DNA of 64,000 nt from Closterium sp. NIES-65 (lineage: Eukaryota; Streptophyta; Zygnematophyceae; Desmidiales; Closteriaceae), in the NCBI GenBank assembly GCA_948144175.1, contig CANXME010002057.1:1263501-1327500 (forward strand), in the 5' to 3' direction. Below are positions 53,365 to 64,000 of the stretch, in pieces. Below the pieces are notes generated by a model. It worked only from the letters and a program-made list of their open reading frames with translations, was not told where the DNA came from and made no database searches. The stretch's first letter is position 1, and every line of letters starts with the position of its first letter. The translations under genes and the position numbers were made by a program.

Positions 53365-56300
53365 ATGGCCACTATCGCGGCAGTTGCTGCGGCCATGGGT
53401 GGACAGCAGCGGGCACTGCCTCTCCCGGACGACCCCACCCCTCAGCAGCTTCGTGATTGGGTTGTTCAGTGAGGCAGGCCTGGTAGTGGAGGTTTTTATT
53501 TTCAGTGGCCTAAGCGACGTCGCGACTGTGCTTCTCAGCGGTGCGTCCCTGGCTGTGTTGAGGTTCCTGCTCTCGGTTCTAGTGAGTCCGCTGCCGCCCC
53601 AGATGCTAGTGTGTCTGCTGCCGCTCCAGGTGCTAGTGAGTCTGCTGCAGCTCTAGGTGTCCGTGAGTCTGCCGACACTCTAAGTGCTTGTGCGTCTCCT
53701 GCCACAAGTCCTGTCTTAGCTGAGGTCTTGCACACTTTCACGCTTGACTTAGGCGCGTCACGTTGCTTCTTTCGTGATTGCTCCATAGTCACACCACTCA
53801 CAGCACCTGACCCAGTCTCACCGGCTGACCCCTCTGGGGGCCCAATAGTTGCGAGAGCCTCCACGGTCCTCCCTTGTCCAGCAGTCCCCTCCGGTTCTCT
53901 GTCAGGTCTCCACCTCCCCACGTTCTTGACGAACTTGGTGAGCAATGCTGCCATTCAGGATGTCTGGGTTGATACCTTTATTCCTGGAGGGCAGCGTGTG
54001 GTGATCTGTACGTGCTCTCGGACTGGCCGTCACCTGGCTACGTTCACTCGACAGCCTGGGTCTAGTCTGTACACACTGACCACTGCGTCTGCACAGGTGG
54101 CTGAGTCAGGTCAGGTGGCTACGTCGATCGGGCGTCTACGTCGGGGCAGTTAGCTGCGTCTTGCTCGTGCAGAGTACTCACGCAAGAGACTCAGCGCTGG
54201 CACCACCGTCTTGGTCACCCCTCCCTACCGTGTCTACGCAGTATGCACTCTCGTCTCCTTGTCTCTGGCCTCCCCAGGTCCCTGCCCCCCCTGCCGCGCT
54301 CGCTTGCCCAGGACCCTGCCCCCCCTGCTGAGCCTTCCTTGCGTCGAGGGGCGGCAGCACGTCGCTCCTCACTCCTCCGAGTTTCCTCCGACCACTGCTC
54401 CTCTGCAGACTCTCCACCTAGACGTGTGGGGCCCGGCCCTAGTCGGTGGAACGGACCAGGAGCGCTACTTCCTGCTGGTTGTTGATGACTCCACATGGTA
54501 CACCACCGTCTTCCCCTTGCGTAGCAAGGCGGATGTCAGTGGTCTTCTGATCCCCTGAATCCGTGCTACTCGTCACCAGCTGCACGAGCGGTTTCGGCGG
54601 GGCTTTCCAGTTCTGCGTCTGCACTTTGACAGGGGTGGTGAGTTCTCCTTTGGCGTCCTTGAGACGTTCTGTCAGGACAAGGGCATCGCCCAGTCGTTCA
54701 CGCGTCCGGCCTCTTCGCGGCAAAATGGGATCGCTGAGCGTCGCATTGGCATGATCATGGAGGTTGCTCGTACCTCCATGATCCATGCAGCTGCTTCCCA
54801 TTTCCTGTGGCCGTTTGCGGTCCAATACGCCGCCGATCAACTCAACCTCTGGCCCCGTGTCTCTGCTCCAGAGACCTCGCCCACACTCCGTTGGACGGGA
54901 CAGCCTGGTGATGCGTCGTCGTTTCGGGTCTGGGGCACGCTCTCCCTTGTTTGCGATACCAATGCAAGCAAGTTCTCTCCTCGCACTCTCCGCTGTGTCT
55001 TCCTGGGCTTCCCCACCGACGCCCCGACGTGGCAATTCTACCACCCTGCCTCGCGTCGTGTTCTGTCCTCTGAGCTAGAGGTGCTGGAGCTGGAGGTACT
55101 AGAGGTGCCTCTGGTAGTGGAGGTGCTAGAGCTACCACTACTGGAGGTACTGGAGCTGGACAGCCACCGCAACCTGCTCTAGTTGAGACGATCTCGCCGC
55201 AGGCGATTCGTGCGTGGGTTGTTCGGCGAGGCAGTCCTAGTGGTGGAGGGTACGGTCCTGCTGGTGCTGGAGCTAATAGCCCTGGAGGTGCTATTGGTGC
55301 TAGAGGTGCTGGAGGTACTACAAGAGGTACTAGAGGTGCTGCTGGTGCTCGAGGTACTGGAGCTGCTAGGCCTGGAGTTACTGCTAGAGGTACTAGAGGT
55401 GCTACTGGTGCTGGAGGTATTGGAGCTGCTTGTGCTGTAGGTACTACTATTACTGGAGGTGCTGGGGGTGCTGCAACTGCTGGCACTAGAGGTGCTGGTG
55501 CTACTGATACTGGAGTTGTGGGAGCTGCTGACCCTGGAGGTGCTGGTGATACTGGTGCTGGAGGCGTTGGAGTTGGAGGTACTGGAGGTGCTGGAGCTAC
55601 TGGTCCCGGAGGTGCTCCTACTGGAGGTGCTGGATCTGCTGGAGCAGATGGTGCTGCTGGTGCTGGAGGTGCTAGAGGTGCGACTGGAGCTGCTGGCACG
55701 GGAGGTACTGGAGTTACTACCGGTGCTGGAGGCGCTGGAGCTGGAGCTGGAGGAACTGGAGGTGATGGAGGTACTACTGGTGCTCGAGGTGCTGGCGCTG
55801 CCGGAGCTCGTGGTGCTGGAGGTGCTGGTGCTACTGGTGCTGGAGGTGTTGCTGGGGGTACTGGAGGAGCTGCTCGTGGTGGAGGTACGGGAGGTGTTGG
55901 TGCTCTTTGCCACCTTCTCAGTCTTCCGCCAGGTGCTACTGATTTCCCAGTGGCAAGTACTACTCCTCCGTTCCTGTTTCCACCAGCAGACTAGTCTCAG
56001 CCACCGCTGCTACCGCACTCCCCACTGCCTGCTCCTGCTCCTTACACTGCGGTGACACAGTCCCCGTCTGAGCGTCGAGAGCCTGAGACTCGTGCTTCCA
56101 CCCTTGAGCATCGAGAGCCTGAGTCTAGCTTTGACCGTGAGCCCGAGCCTAGTGCCGGTGTCCGTACTCGTGTGCGTTGCGTGCGTCGTCCTCGTGCTCC
56201 GGCTGTCCCAGGCACTCACAATATGACAACCCGTCCTTCCTCTGTTCCACAGCGTATTGTCCTGCCGTTACCTCCTGTGTCCTCTCTTCCTGCCGTTGCT

Positions 56301-58025
56301 GACCCTCCGTCTGACCTTGCTCGTATGTCCAGTCTGACTATTACTCGCTTCCTTCCTACGGTTGTGACAGACCCTGCGTTCTCGTCTCCTGTTGCGGCTG
56401 CCCTAGTCGCTGAGCTCGTTGACTTTGCTGCTGTGTACCGCCTAGACTACCTTGCGAGTCTTGTCTTTGACCCTGTCCCTGCCTGTCCTCCGTCCGTTGG
56501 GGGTGAGACTGCCCTTGGCTATACTGCCCTTGGCTGTGACGTTCTTGAGGACAAGCTCGAGGAGCTGGAGTGCCTTGCGGCGGCTTCACCCCATCACGCG
56601 ACCATGCTGCTTGCCCCTGAGGGACACCCGGATGCACTTGACATCCCCACCCCGCGCTCCTATAGGGAGGCGATTTCGGGTGAGTACTCCTCTCGATGGC
56701 AGACAGCCATGGACGCAGCGATGGCATCCTGGAAGTCCACAGGCACCTACGTCGACGCGGTTCCCCCATCTGGGGCGAACATTGTCAGTGGCATGTGGAT
56801 TTTCAGGGTGAAGCGGCCATCGAGTTCTCCGCTTGCCTTCAAGGCACGTTACGTTACTCAAGGCTTCAGTCAGAGGGAGGGGGTCTACTTCTTTCATACC
56901 TCTCCCCCACCCCGAAGATGACCACTCTTCGGGTGTTGCTACACGTTGCAACTCAGCGTGACTACGAGCTGCACTCCCTCGACTTCTCGACAGCTTTCTT
57001 GCAGGGTAGCCTTCACGACGCCATCTGGTTGCGCCATCCACAGGGTTTCACTGGGTCGTTTCCTGAGGGTACCCAGTGGAGCCTACGGCGACCAATGTAC
57101 TGCCCGCGCCACGTGCCCCGCGAGTGGCACGACACATTGAGAACGACACTTGCGGCTCTTGGGTTTACTCCTTCGATTGCTGACCAGTCACTGTTTCTAC
57201 GCACCGACACTACTCTGCCGCCGTTCTACATCCTCGTGTACGTCGACGACTTGGTTTTTGCTACTGCTGACACTGAGGCACTGACCTTAGTGAAGTCGGA
57301 GCTGTAGGAGAGACACACTTGGGTGAGTTGCGGAGCTATCTTGGCTTGCAGATCACCCGGGACAGAGCACGCCGCACCATCACCCTGACTGAGTCACACA
57401 TGGTGCAGCAGGTCCTTTGGCGCTTCCGCTTCACGTGGTCCTCACCACAGCCCACTCCTCCGTCTACAGGCCACTCGCTCTCAGCTCCACCTTCGGACGA
57501 GTGCGTAGAGCCGATTGGTCCGTACCCAGAGCTTGTCGGCTGCCTCATGTACCTGATGACGTGCATACGAACTGACGTTGCGTACCCTCTCAGCCTCCTG
57601 GCTTGCTATGTGGCACCCGGTAGACACCGAAAGGTGCACTTTGATGCTGTGAAGAGGGTACTGCGTTACTTGTGTAGCACATCGGGCATGGGGCTCGTGC
57701 TTGGAGGACGGGGTTCGCTGGTCCTCACAGGACACTCTGACGCTTCTTAGGCCGACGACCAGACGACTCACCGTTCGTGACAGGGTTACATCGTCAGTCT
57801 TGGCTCTGGATCTATCTCGTGGAGGTCCACTCGTTCTTCTTCTGTGCTTGGTTCCAGCTGTGAGGCCGAGATCTACGCTGGGGCCATGGCTGCACAGGAG
57901 CTACGCTGGCTGACCTACCTGCTGACCGACTTGGGGGAGCAGCCTCGTTCTCCTCCAGTTCTGTATGTTGACAACAAGGCAATGCTTACCTTGTGTTGCA
58001 AGCAGAGACTCGAGCACCGAACAAA
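53365..58025 (+). pseudogene. Cop-I gag remnant, protease, integrase, RT and RNase H
   Basis: Gag is 35 codons: an ATG with MATIAAVAAAMGG joined almost directly to TPQQLRDWVVQ, i.e. the capsid and Cys/His parts are deleted. The protease site reads TLDLGAS instead of TLDSGAS (about 53738-53760). Integrase keeps LHLDVWGPALV, LHFDRGGEF and RQNGIAERR in different frames, with TGA for Trp in LI-W-IR (54556-54558). A long GGAGG-coded linker fills 55080-55900. RT has FSTAFLQGSL and intact YVDD (about 57239-57250); TAG replaces Gln in VKSELQ (57306-57308). RNase H reads DAS-TAG-ADD and HRS-TGA-QGY. Not functional. Confidence 0.87.
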
Positions 58026-58334
58026 TGTAACTATTCTCAATATCTTGAGGTGTACCCTTTTTTTGCGGGCTTCGCGATCACTTGAATTCTTCACCATAAA
58101 CCCATCCTTGAGTTCTTGATTGGTCTGTTGCACACACATGCGACACGCCGAACGTTCCACACACGACAAAATAGAAACCGCACACGAGACACAAACGACC
58201 GCGTGACACGCGACTAGCATTCACACACTATTATAAGCATTAAAAATATACTATCACATGCCCTCACACCATTCTATGCACACACGCATGCACGCACACA
58301 AACAGCAAGCCGAGTGCAAACCGTAGGTTGCACC
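58026..58334. other. Spacer between Cop-I and the second MSH2 tail
   Basis: A CA-rich stretch (ACACACATGC-type) at 58125-58310. Nothing recognised. Confidence 0.4.
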
Positions 58335-58880
58335 AACAGGTGGAGCAGCATAAAGGGGATGGAGAGGGAAAGCAGAGGGAGTGGTACCGTAGTCGCCTCT
58401 CGACAATATGATTGCAGCAGAGGCACATAGAGCTGTAACAGCCGAGGAACAAACGAGTGACCCAGGAGGACACAACTTCCATCATCCAAAGGTGCAGCTT
58501 GGAGGATTCAGGCCTTAAATGACTCTTCCCTCGACAGAATTACTGCAGGGGAGGCATTAAGCGCTGTAGCGTCTGGTGGAGGCCAAAGTGCACAATTGGC
58601 TAAAAAGCCAACTATGTTCCAATCCAGAGCTACTTTAGTGCATAAGACCTAAATGGGACATTTGTTCACTGAATATTGTGACAGTTGGAACAATGTATGG
58701 ATTGATGGTTACGTTGTGGCAAGTGACTGAGTTGTATAGGAATATATTCTCTCAAGTTCTTCACCAGATGTATTTTGTTGTAAGATATCTCAATTGTTGC
58801 ATTCTGCTGGCTAATTTCGTATGGTTATCGAATTATCGAGTCCCTCTAAACTTTTCGAGTCGCACTCACGGAGCGCAGTG
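58335..58880 (+). pseudogene. Second, decayed copy of the MSH2 last-exon tail and 3' flank
   Basis: The stretch CGCCTCTCGACAATATGATTG … CATCATCC (58395-58485) matches the MSH2 tail at 39345-39462 (LPLDKMAAEDALKAV region and the following TTCTATCATCC). A further partial copy (CCCTCGACAGAATTACTGCA … GCTGTAGCG) stands at 58528-58575. The part near 58810-58880 matches the MSH2 3' flank at 39650-39700. It precedes CHRD copy 2 as MSH2 precedes CHRD copy 1. Confidence 0.72.
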
Positions 58881-59542
58881 ACCCCCTGGACTATCTCACC
58901 ATTATTGGATCAATCCTCAGGGTGATCACACGAGCTGCTTTCAGATTCGGAACATTTTAAAAAACAAACAGAACGGTGACGTCTGGTAACAGGGAGTTCT
59001 TAGGACATGCCGTTCCTCTAAATCCTAGATGCAAGGTCACAAAATTATTGCCCGTCGCGGACGAGTGACTTTTGAGAGCACCCGTTTCCGCGCCCCACAC
59101 AGACTTCCCAAATTTCCCAGTTCTGCTGAGCTCTCTCCACCTTCACTGCAACTCGCGCCGAGCCCAGCTTTAGAATTATAGCCTGAGCATTCGTTGCCTG
59201 AGCGGAGCGGAGAACCTCACTGAAGAAAGGGACGCAATTATACGAGGTGCATCACGTTCAGAGTGAGATGGCGCCGCGCGAGACGAATACTCGGACGCAG
59301 GCCCGGTGACTAGATTTCGCGACCTCGTCACGCGATTTTCAGCTGCCTAGAACTTGCCGCGTCGCGTCCTCTATGTCCATCCATCTAAGGCTTAGGAATG
59401 GACTATATATATATCTGTTCGGTTTCACTCAACAATCAAATCATTTCGAAGCCATCCGCCTTCAATCATCAGTCTCTCGGACTTCAGGACTGGAATTTCT
59501 AGCGCCGTCGGATAATCGCTGCGACAAGTCTCTGTTTTCGGC
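58881..59542 (+). promoter_or_regulatory. Upstream region of the second CHRD gene
   Basis: Shares blocks with 47697-48233 (CAGAACGGTG; AAATTATTGCCCGTCG; GTTCAGAGTGAGATGGCGCC). A TATA-like TATATATATAT stands at 59404-59414, about 130 bp before the ATG; transcription probably starts shortly after it. Confidence 0.6.
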
Positions 59543-60601
59543 ATGGCCTTCACTCCGGCTCGCGCCTTACTCTTAGGTACTAGCGTGAACGATTGCAGAT
59601 TCTTCAACTGCTTGTTAGCCTAAAAATCAGCTTCAAGGCATCTTCGCCATTTGCTGATGTTGATCATCATCACATCATGATGCACGGAACGCCTTAAAAC
59701 AATGACTTACGCCGCCAAATTTCCGGACTTAATTTCGTATCGCATGTGTTTGCGTGCAGCTTTCCTAGCGGCAATGCTCGCAATTGCACACTGCAGTCAC
59801 GAGCATGTCGGTAAGATCCCTTGCTCCCTCCCCCTTCACTAAGAGTCTGATTCGTCACGTTTCTCAATAAATTCATCCTGTCATCCTGTCAGCATCAACT
59901 CTCTCTTCACTATATTTCACCGTGTTCTACTCATGTCGCACCAACTCATCTCCTCACTCTCATTCTCTTACCCTCGCTCCCCCGGTCGTCCATGCCTTCA
60001 CAGACACCTTCTCAGCGAAGCTGCTAGGAGCGAACGAGGTTCCCAAGAACGACTCCCAAGCTGCGAAGAACGCGGTCGGCGACCAACGCGGCGTCGCCTA
60101 CATGAAGCTGAACATTTATATGTGAGTAACACGCTGGCTGTTGACGAAAGTGTAGAAAACACTCGACCATCGCTCGCTCGAACATCACACATTCTCTCGT
60201 GCGACGTTCCTCTGATCCCACAACCTCCGTGCGTATTTCCATTATGATTATCTAAAACCGCTGCTACCATTTGCAGGGATGACGACAAACCCAAGTGGGT
60301 GAAATACACGGTGAAAACCAGTCGGCTGAAAGGCGAGATGCCGCCCACCAAGACGCACGTGCACAAGGGGGAGAAGGGGAAGAACGGCGATGTCCTTCTC
60401 GACCTTCCTTGCCATTACGAGAAGAAGGGCAACGAGGAGTGGCGGTGCGAGGGCTCTCTGGGGAAATACAAGGAAGATCGCTCGGATTCGCTGCTCTCGG
60501 CTCTTAAGGATATTGTTAAGAAACCCAACGGACATTACGGTAATATCCACACTAAGCGGTTTCCTGATGGCGCCGTGCGTGGTCAGTTCGCGAAGGAGTA
60601 G
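59543..60601 (+). CDS. CHRD-domain secreted protein, copy 2 (intact)
   Basis: Four exons with GT-AG introns and matching phases: 59543-59576, 59760-59810, 60004-60121 and 60277-60601, 528 coding bases, 175 residues, TAG stop. Residues 1 to about 24 form a signal peptide (MAFTPARALLLAFLAAMLA), so the protein should enter the secretory pathway. The mature part is one CHRD (chordin-type) domain with its usual landmarks: FSAKLLGANEVPKND at the start, THVHKGEKGKNGDVLLDLP in the middle and YGNIHTKRFPDGAVRGQF near the C-terminus. It is highly charged (Lys-rich, plus DDDK). CHRD domains occur in secreted and wall-associated proteins of unknown biochemical role; no function beyond secretion is claimed. 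The start ATG aligns with that of copy 1. Confidence 0.88.
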
Positions 60602-61177
60602 GAAAATGGAGCGGGCGAATCTTGTACTGGTAGAGAATACTAGTGAAGGTACTGCTGCCACTCCTTGTGGTCGTGTGTGCCAGAATAAGGGAGCAGGTGG
60701 TCAGGCCTGTTTGATTTGATTTTAACGTATCAATAGTTTTTTTTGTCACAAGCATGTTTATTGAAAGAGGATTGCGGTGATAGCAGAAAGCAGAAACTCC
60801 ACCAGCAATCCTAGTATTTCCTGTCTCCACCAGTAAACCTAGTATTTCCTGTACCCACCAGCATGTTTTTATGCACTGGGTATTTTGGCTGTAAGAGTGA
60901 AGCGTATAGACCCTCAGGTGGATGCACAAGAGCATTGATTTAGGTGTTTGGAAAACATCTGCATATCAAATTGCTGTAGGAGAAGCTGTGCGGCTGTTGT
61001 CAGCTCTCCAGAATGTACGGTAGGGTTTCACAGGGTTAGGGTGGTTTATCAGCAGCAAAAACAAGATATTGCCGCTGCTTGTGGTGGTGTGAGCACTAGG
61101 AGAATGGGAGAACAGGCAGGCAGTAAGTACTGTAGGATCCTGTAATGGGTACCAGAAGCCAGCTGTATGTTATGAGT
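60602..61177 (+). other. 3' flank of CHRD copy 2
   Basis: No gene seen. A short tandem repeat (CCTAGTATTTCCTGT…CCACCAG, two copies) lies at 60807-60864. The end (CCTGTAATGGGTACCAG) matches the 3' flank of copy 1, which helps place the start of Gyp-J at about 61178. Confidence 0.5.
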
Positions 61178-61441
61178 TGTAAAGAGAGAGCGCAGGTAAA
61201 CGAATAACGAGGCTGTGACTGAATGAATTGAGAATACAATGAATGCACAGACTAATGTAGGGCTAGCCTAACCAGGAGAAAACCTCGGGAGGCGAGGTTG
61301 GGAGCAAGTTTGGCGATGGGAATGCCGAAGGCGACGTGAGGAGCCTCGGCAGCGTTGAAATCGGCCGAACGTGCGAACTCTGAAAATCGGGTTGTACGCG
61401 AAGCAGTCAACCCCGATAAGGAATTCGGAAAATTCCTTACA
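61178..61441 (-). repeat. Gyp-J 3' LTR (left border tentative)
   Basis: The inner border follows the polypurine tract (minus-strand TGTAAGGAATTTTCC). The outer border is placed at TGTAAAG (61178), giving TG…CA ends and 264 bp, because sequence just left of it matches the CHRD 3' flank. The partner LTR is outside the window. Confidence 0.6.
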
Positions 61442-61453
61442 CTACCCCCCCCT

Positions 61454-62300
61454 TTAAGAAAGGCGGTCAATATCCGCAACACGCCGGCGCGCCAAGTAAT
61501 CACCAACAAGTGTCGAGGCGTCGATTGAAGCGGATGGCACCCACGTGTCGTCTTCATAGGTGCGATCAGTCCATCGGATTAAGAAATCCACGTGTCTGCC
61601 AGCTGCGTCAAGGCGAACCCGGTGAGCCAGGATTTTCGAAGGGTCAAGGGTCGGCTCCGGAACAGGTCGTGCTGTTGGGACAGCTTGCTGACGTGCGATG
61701 TCTGTCGTGGCTGGCACGAACTTGCGAAGAAGGCTGACGTGGAAGGCGTCATGAATTCGCCAGTCGTCGGGTTGCAACAGCTTCGCGGTGACAGGTGTCA
61801 CCATTTTGATAATCTTGAACGGCCTGCAAAATCGTGGCCGTAGTTTCGACGGGCCGGGCAGGTGCAGGTTCTTCGTGTCAAGTAGCACTAATTGCCCAGT
61901 GGTCAAAACGAGTTCCCCTCGTAGTAGATCTGCGTATTTGCAGGAAGTAATATTCGCCTTGCGGATTGCGTCGGCGGCCTTTTCTCGGGTTTCCTGGAGT
62001 TTTGTCACAAAGGTTTGTGACCGTGGGACCGGGTTGTCAAGAGAAGTTGCGTTAGGAACCGTCGGGTCCATCCCGTAATTCAGGAAAAACGGGGAGTGAT
62101 AAGTCGTGCTGGACGGCGCGTTGTTGAAGGCAAACTCCAACATTGCGAGTGAATCCTCCCAGCGGGCCGGGTCGGGGCAATTTGTCCTAATCAGCTGCTC
62201 CATGCTCTGTTTGACCGTCCGTCTGTGGGTGATAAGCCGTTGAGAACTGTAGCTTCGTGCCGTACTGCGCCCACGTCTCCTTCCAAAACTTGGATGTGAA
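61454..62300 (-). pseudogene. Gyp-J integrase C-terminal part with chromodomain
   Basis: Contains the integrase tail ([69 protein letters not shown]) and a C-terminal chromodomain (KILAHRVRL … DFLIRWTDRTYEDDTWVPSA) ending at TAA 61454-61456. Chromodomains of this kind steer integration towards marked chromatin. A shift near 62200 breaks the [11 protein letters not shown] motif that carries the catalytic Glu region, and a TGA at about 62301-62303 replaces an Arg-type codon after SDRDP. Confidence 0.86.
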
Positions 62301-62663
62301 TCACGGGTCGCGGTCGCTGATGATCGCCGAGGGGATGCCGTGAAGTCGCACAACCGTGGAAATGAAAAGTCGCGCTGTTTCTTCGGCTGTAATTGTCGTT
62401 CGGCATGGTGCGAAGTGTGCCATTTTCGTGAAGCGGTCGACGACGACGAGAACAGCGTCGTTGCCGGACGGTCCAGCTGGCATCCCCGTGACGAAATCCA
62501 TCGTCACTTGCTGCCACGGTCGTTCGGGTGGCTCGAGGGGTTGCAGCAGCCCAGCTGGTCGTTGACGTGTCGATTTCATAGCTTGGCACACCCTGCATGA
62601 GGACACATATCGCTGCACATCGTTAGAGGAGTCAGGCCAATAATAGTGACGGTGCAGTAATTT
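62301..62663 (-). pseudogene. Gyp-J integrase N-terminal and core part
   Basis: Zinc-finger Cys pair (CRVCQ), then PWQQVTMDFVTGMP with the first catalytic Asp and IISDRDP with the second. It is cut by the TGA near 62301 and separated from RNase H by a TAG at 62664-62666 (FGVDKT-TAG-KLLHRHYYWP). Confidence 0.86.
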
Positions 62664-64000
62664 CTAGGTTTTATCAACCCCGAAGTGTCCGGAGAAATTC
62701 GAATCGTGGACCTCCTGGATGAGAAGTTCACGCAACAGCCGGTAAGCGGGAACCCAAATCCGGTCGGTACCGGCTTTTACGTAGTAATCCCCTTTCTGCG
62801 TCGTGGCCTGCTGATGATTCCCGGTCGTGAAGAATGGGTCCATAGTGTAGCCGTGGGTGAATAGCCCTGTAAGTAGCGGGTTCGAATGGGTGATGAGTAC
62901 TGCAGCGGATTGTACTGTCGGTCGGGTCAGGGCGTCGGCGATGTTATTCGCCCCTTTCTTGTACGTGATACGGTAGGTGAAGTGGCTTTCCATGTAATCC
63001 AGCCACCTAAGCTGTCGTGGGTTGAGGTTGGGTTGGGCTCGCAGGTACTGCAGGGACTTATGGTCCGTGCGAACAGTGACGTCGGCGCCTAGCAGGTAGC
63101 ATCGCCATAATTTAAACGCGTGTATGATGGCGAGCATCTCCTTGTCGTGGATCGGATAGTTGCGTTCGGGTGCCTGCAGCTTGCGTGATTCGTAGGCTAT
63201 CGGCTGCAATCCGTTCCCGAAATCTTGGAGAAGCACACCTCTGATGGAGAAGTCTGAGGCGTCGGTTACAACCTCGAACGGCTTTGATGGGTCGGCGATG
63301 CAGAGAACAGGAGGGGAAACAAGAAAATTCTTGAGTTCCTGGAAAGCCGCTTCTGCCTCCTCCCCCCACACAATTTTTTTGTCCTTGTGCAGCAGGTCGG
63401 TCAGCGGGCCGGTTATCCCCGCCATATTCGGGATAAAACGCCTGACGTAGTTCACGAATCCGAGAAAACTCTGGAGTTCCGTGACGTTCGTCGGGGACTT
63501 CCACTCCTGTATTGTCTTGATTTTTGCCGGGTCGATTTTAATGCCGTCGCGCGAGATGACGTGCCCCAAAAACTCCAACTCCTGCTTAAAAAACTCGCAC
63601 TTAGAGCCCTTGGTGATGAGTCGGTTTTCCTGCAGCCTTTTAAACACTGCATCTAGGTCGCGGAGGTGCTGCTCCCGTGTCTTGCTAAAAATGAGGATAT
63701 CGTCCAAGTAGACGATGACACACCGGTCTAGAAGGTCCCGAAAAACCCTATTCATGGTTAGTTGAAAAGTCGAAGGCGCGTTCGTGAGGCCGAAAGGCAT
63801 CACCGTGAATTCGTAACTCCCGTAGCGTGTGCGAAACGCAGTCTTGTGACAGTCGTCGGCGAAGACTCGAATCTGGTGGTAACCGCCACGTAAGTCAATC
63901 TTTGAGAAATAGCGAGCGCCGCGAAGTTGGTCGAGGAGGTCGTCGGTGCATGGGATTGGGTAGCGAGACTTGATGGTGACCCGGTTCAGCGCACGATAGT
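62664..64000 (-). pseudogene. Gyp-J reverse transcriptase and RNase H, partial
   Basis: The frame is open from the right edge to 62664. RT: YRALNRVTIKSRYPIP (about 63995-63950), FSKIDLRGGYHQIRV (about 63905-63860), VMPFGLTNAPSTFQ and the catalytic YLDD (about 63707-63718), then FLGHVIS and LQSFLGFVNYVRRFIP. RNase H: VVTDASDFSIRGVLLQ (the usual Gly after I/S is Arg here), KEMLAIIHAFKLWRCYL, VRTDHKSLQYL and a connecting domain NNIADALTR. No stop occurs in these domains; the element is broken only downstream. Confidence 0.9.

Larger units (their letters stand above)
51990..58025 (+). mobile_element. Cop-I, decayed Ty1/Copia element lacking its 3' end
   Basis: It has a 5' LTR, primer site, leader, a gag reduced to a short remnant, and protease to RNase H pieces in several frames. 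Family similarity stops at about 58025 within RNase H, just after the LEHRT motif, so the C-terminal end, 3' tail and 3' LTR are missing. The most diverged and oldest-looking Copia copy here. Confidence 0.9.
61178..64000 (-). mobile_element. Gyp-J, Ty3/gypsy chromovirus, 3' part
   Basis: Minus-strand element running off the right edge. In its own direction: RT, RNase H, integrase, chromodomain, polypurine tract (G-run, plus-strand 61444-61456) and 3' LTR. Unlike the Copia elements it has moderate GC content and no minisatellite leader in view. Confidence 0.92.

Noticed and set aside
52182..53656. Frames of 280-390 codons on both strands in the Cop-I leader
   Set aside because: Pro/Ala/Arg-rich translations of a GC-rich minisatellite with no conserved domain; sister leaders have different repeats.
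17063..57308. Alternative genetic code with TAG/TAA as Gln (suggested by TAG at conserved Gln codons and stops in MSH2)
   Set aside because: Cop-B, ORF1 of PLE-E and CHRD copy 2 are open under the standard code and end at TAA/TAG/TGA where homologues end. TGA and non-Gln positions are hit too. C-to-T decay explains it better.
58020..58035. GTAA at both ends of Cop-I as a target duplication
   Set aside because: Only four bases agree and the right end is a truncation inside RNase H, so chance is likely.

Overview
The window looks like nuclear DNA of a plant-lineage eukaryote, probably a streptophyte green alga; a Closterium-like zygnematophyte is my guess from memory and is not shown by the sequence. 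Supporting signs are GT-AG introns in plant-like genes, an MSH2 homologue, Copia elements with initiator-Met-tRNA primer sites, a short run of plant-type telomere repeats (CCCTAAA) and very GC-rich retroelement leaders. About two thirds of the window is retrotransposon. Element names (Cop-A, PLE-E and so on) are mine.

Layout. 1-28.7 kb is a nest of elements. The oldest layer is a Penelope-like element, PLE-E (+). Cop-D (+) sits in its ORF1 and Cop-F (-) in its reverse-transcriptase ORF. Cop-A (-) sits in Cop-D, and Cop-B (+) sits in Cop-A. Cop-B has identical 131-bp LTRs and a CTCAG target duplication, so it is the youngest. From 28.8 to 39.5 kb lies the C-terminal half of an MSH2 gene (+). 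Its exon-intron junctions occur in several partial copies, it has three in-frame stops, and one intron holds a 3.9-kb minisatellite. 40.2-47.7 kb is Cop-G (-). 48.2-51.0 kb is a CHRD-domain gene split by a small non-autonomous LTR element, Cop-H. 52.0-58.0 kb is a decayed Cop-I (+). 58.3-60.6 kb repeats the order [MSH2 tail, CHRD gene], and this second CHRD copy is intact. From 61.2 kb to the right edge is a Ty3/gypsy chromovirus, Gyp-J (-).

How the parts relate. The only gene that looks functional is the second CHRD gene (59543-60601), a small secreted protein. MSH2 (mismatch repair) looks like a pseudogene or a badly disturbed locus. The segment carrying the MSH2 tail and the CHRD gene was duplicated in tandem, and one CHRD copy was then broken by Cop-H. 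The LTR elements carry the usual protease-integrase-RT-RNase H set, but most copies are dead: YVND in Cop-F, damaged protease sites in Cop-F and Cop-I, and repeated CAG-to-TAG stops.

The least ordinary features are the stuttered exon junctions of MSH2, an 18-26 bp palindrome found at the joints of tandem duplications, and PLE-E, which has a basic ORF1, a TAATG stop/start overlap and a possible hammerhead ribozyme but no GIY-YIG endonuclease.
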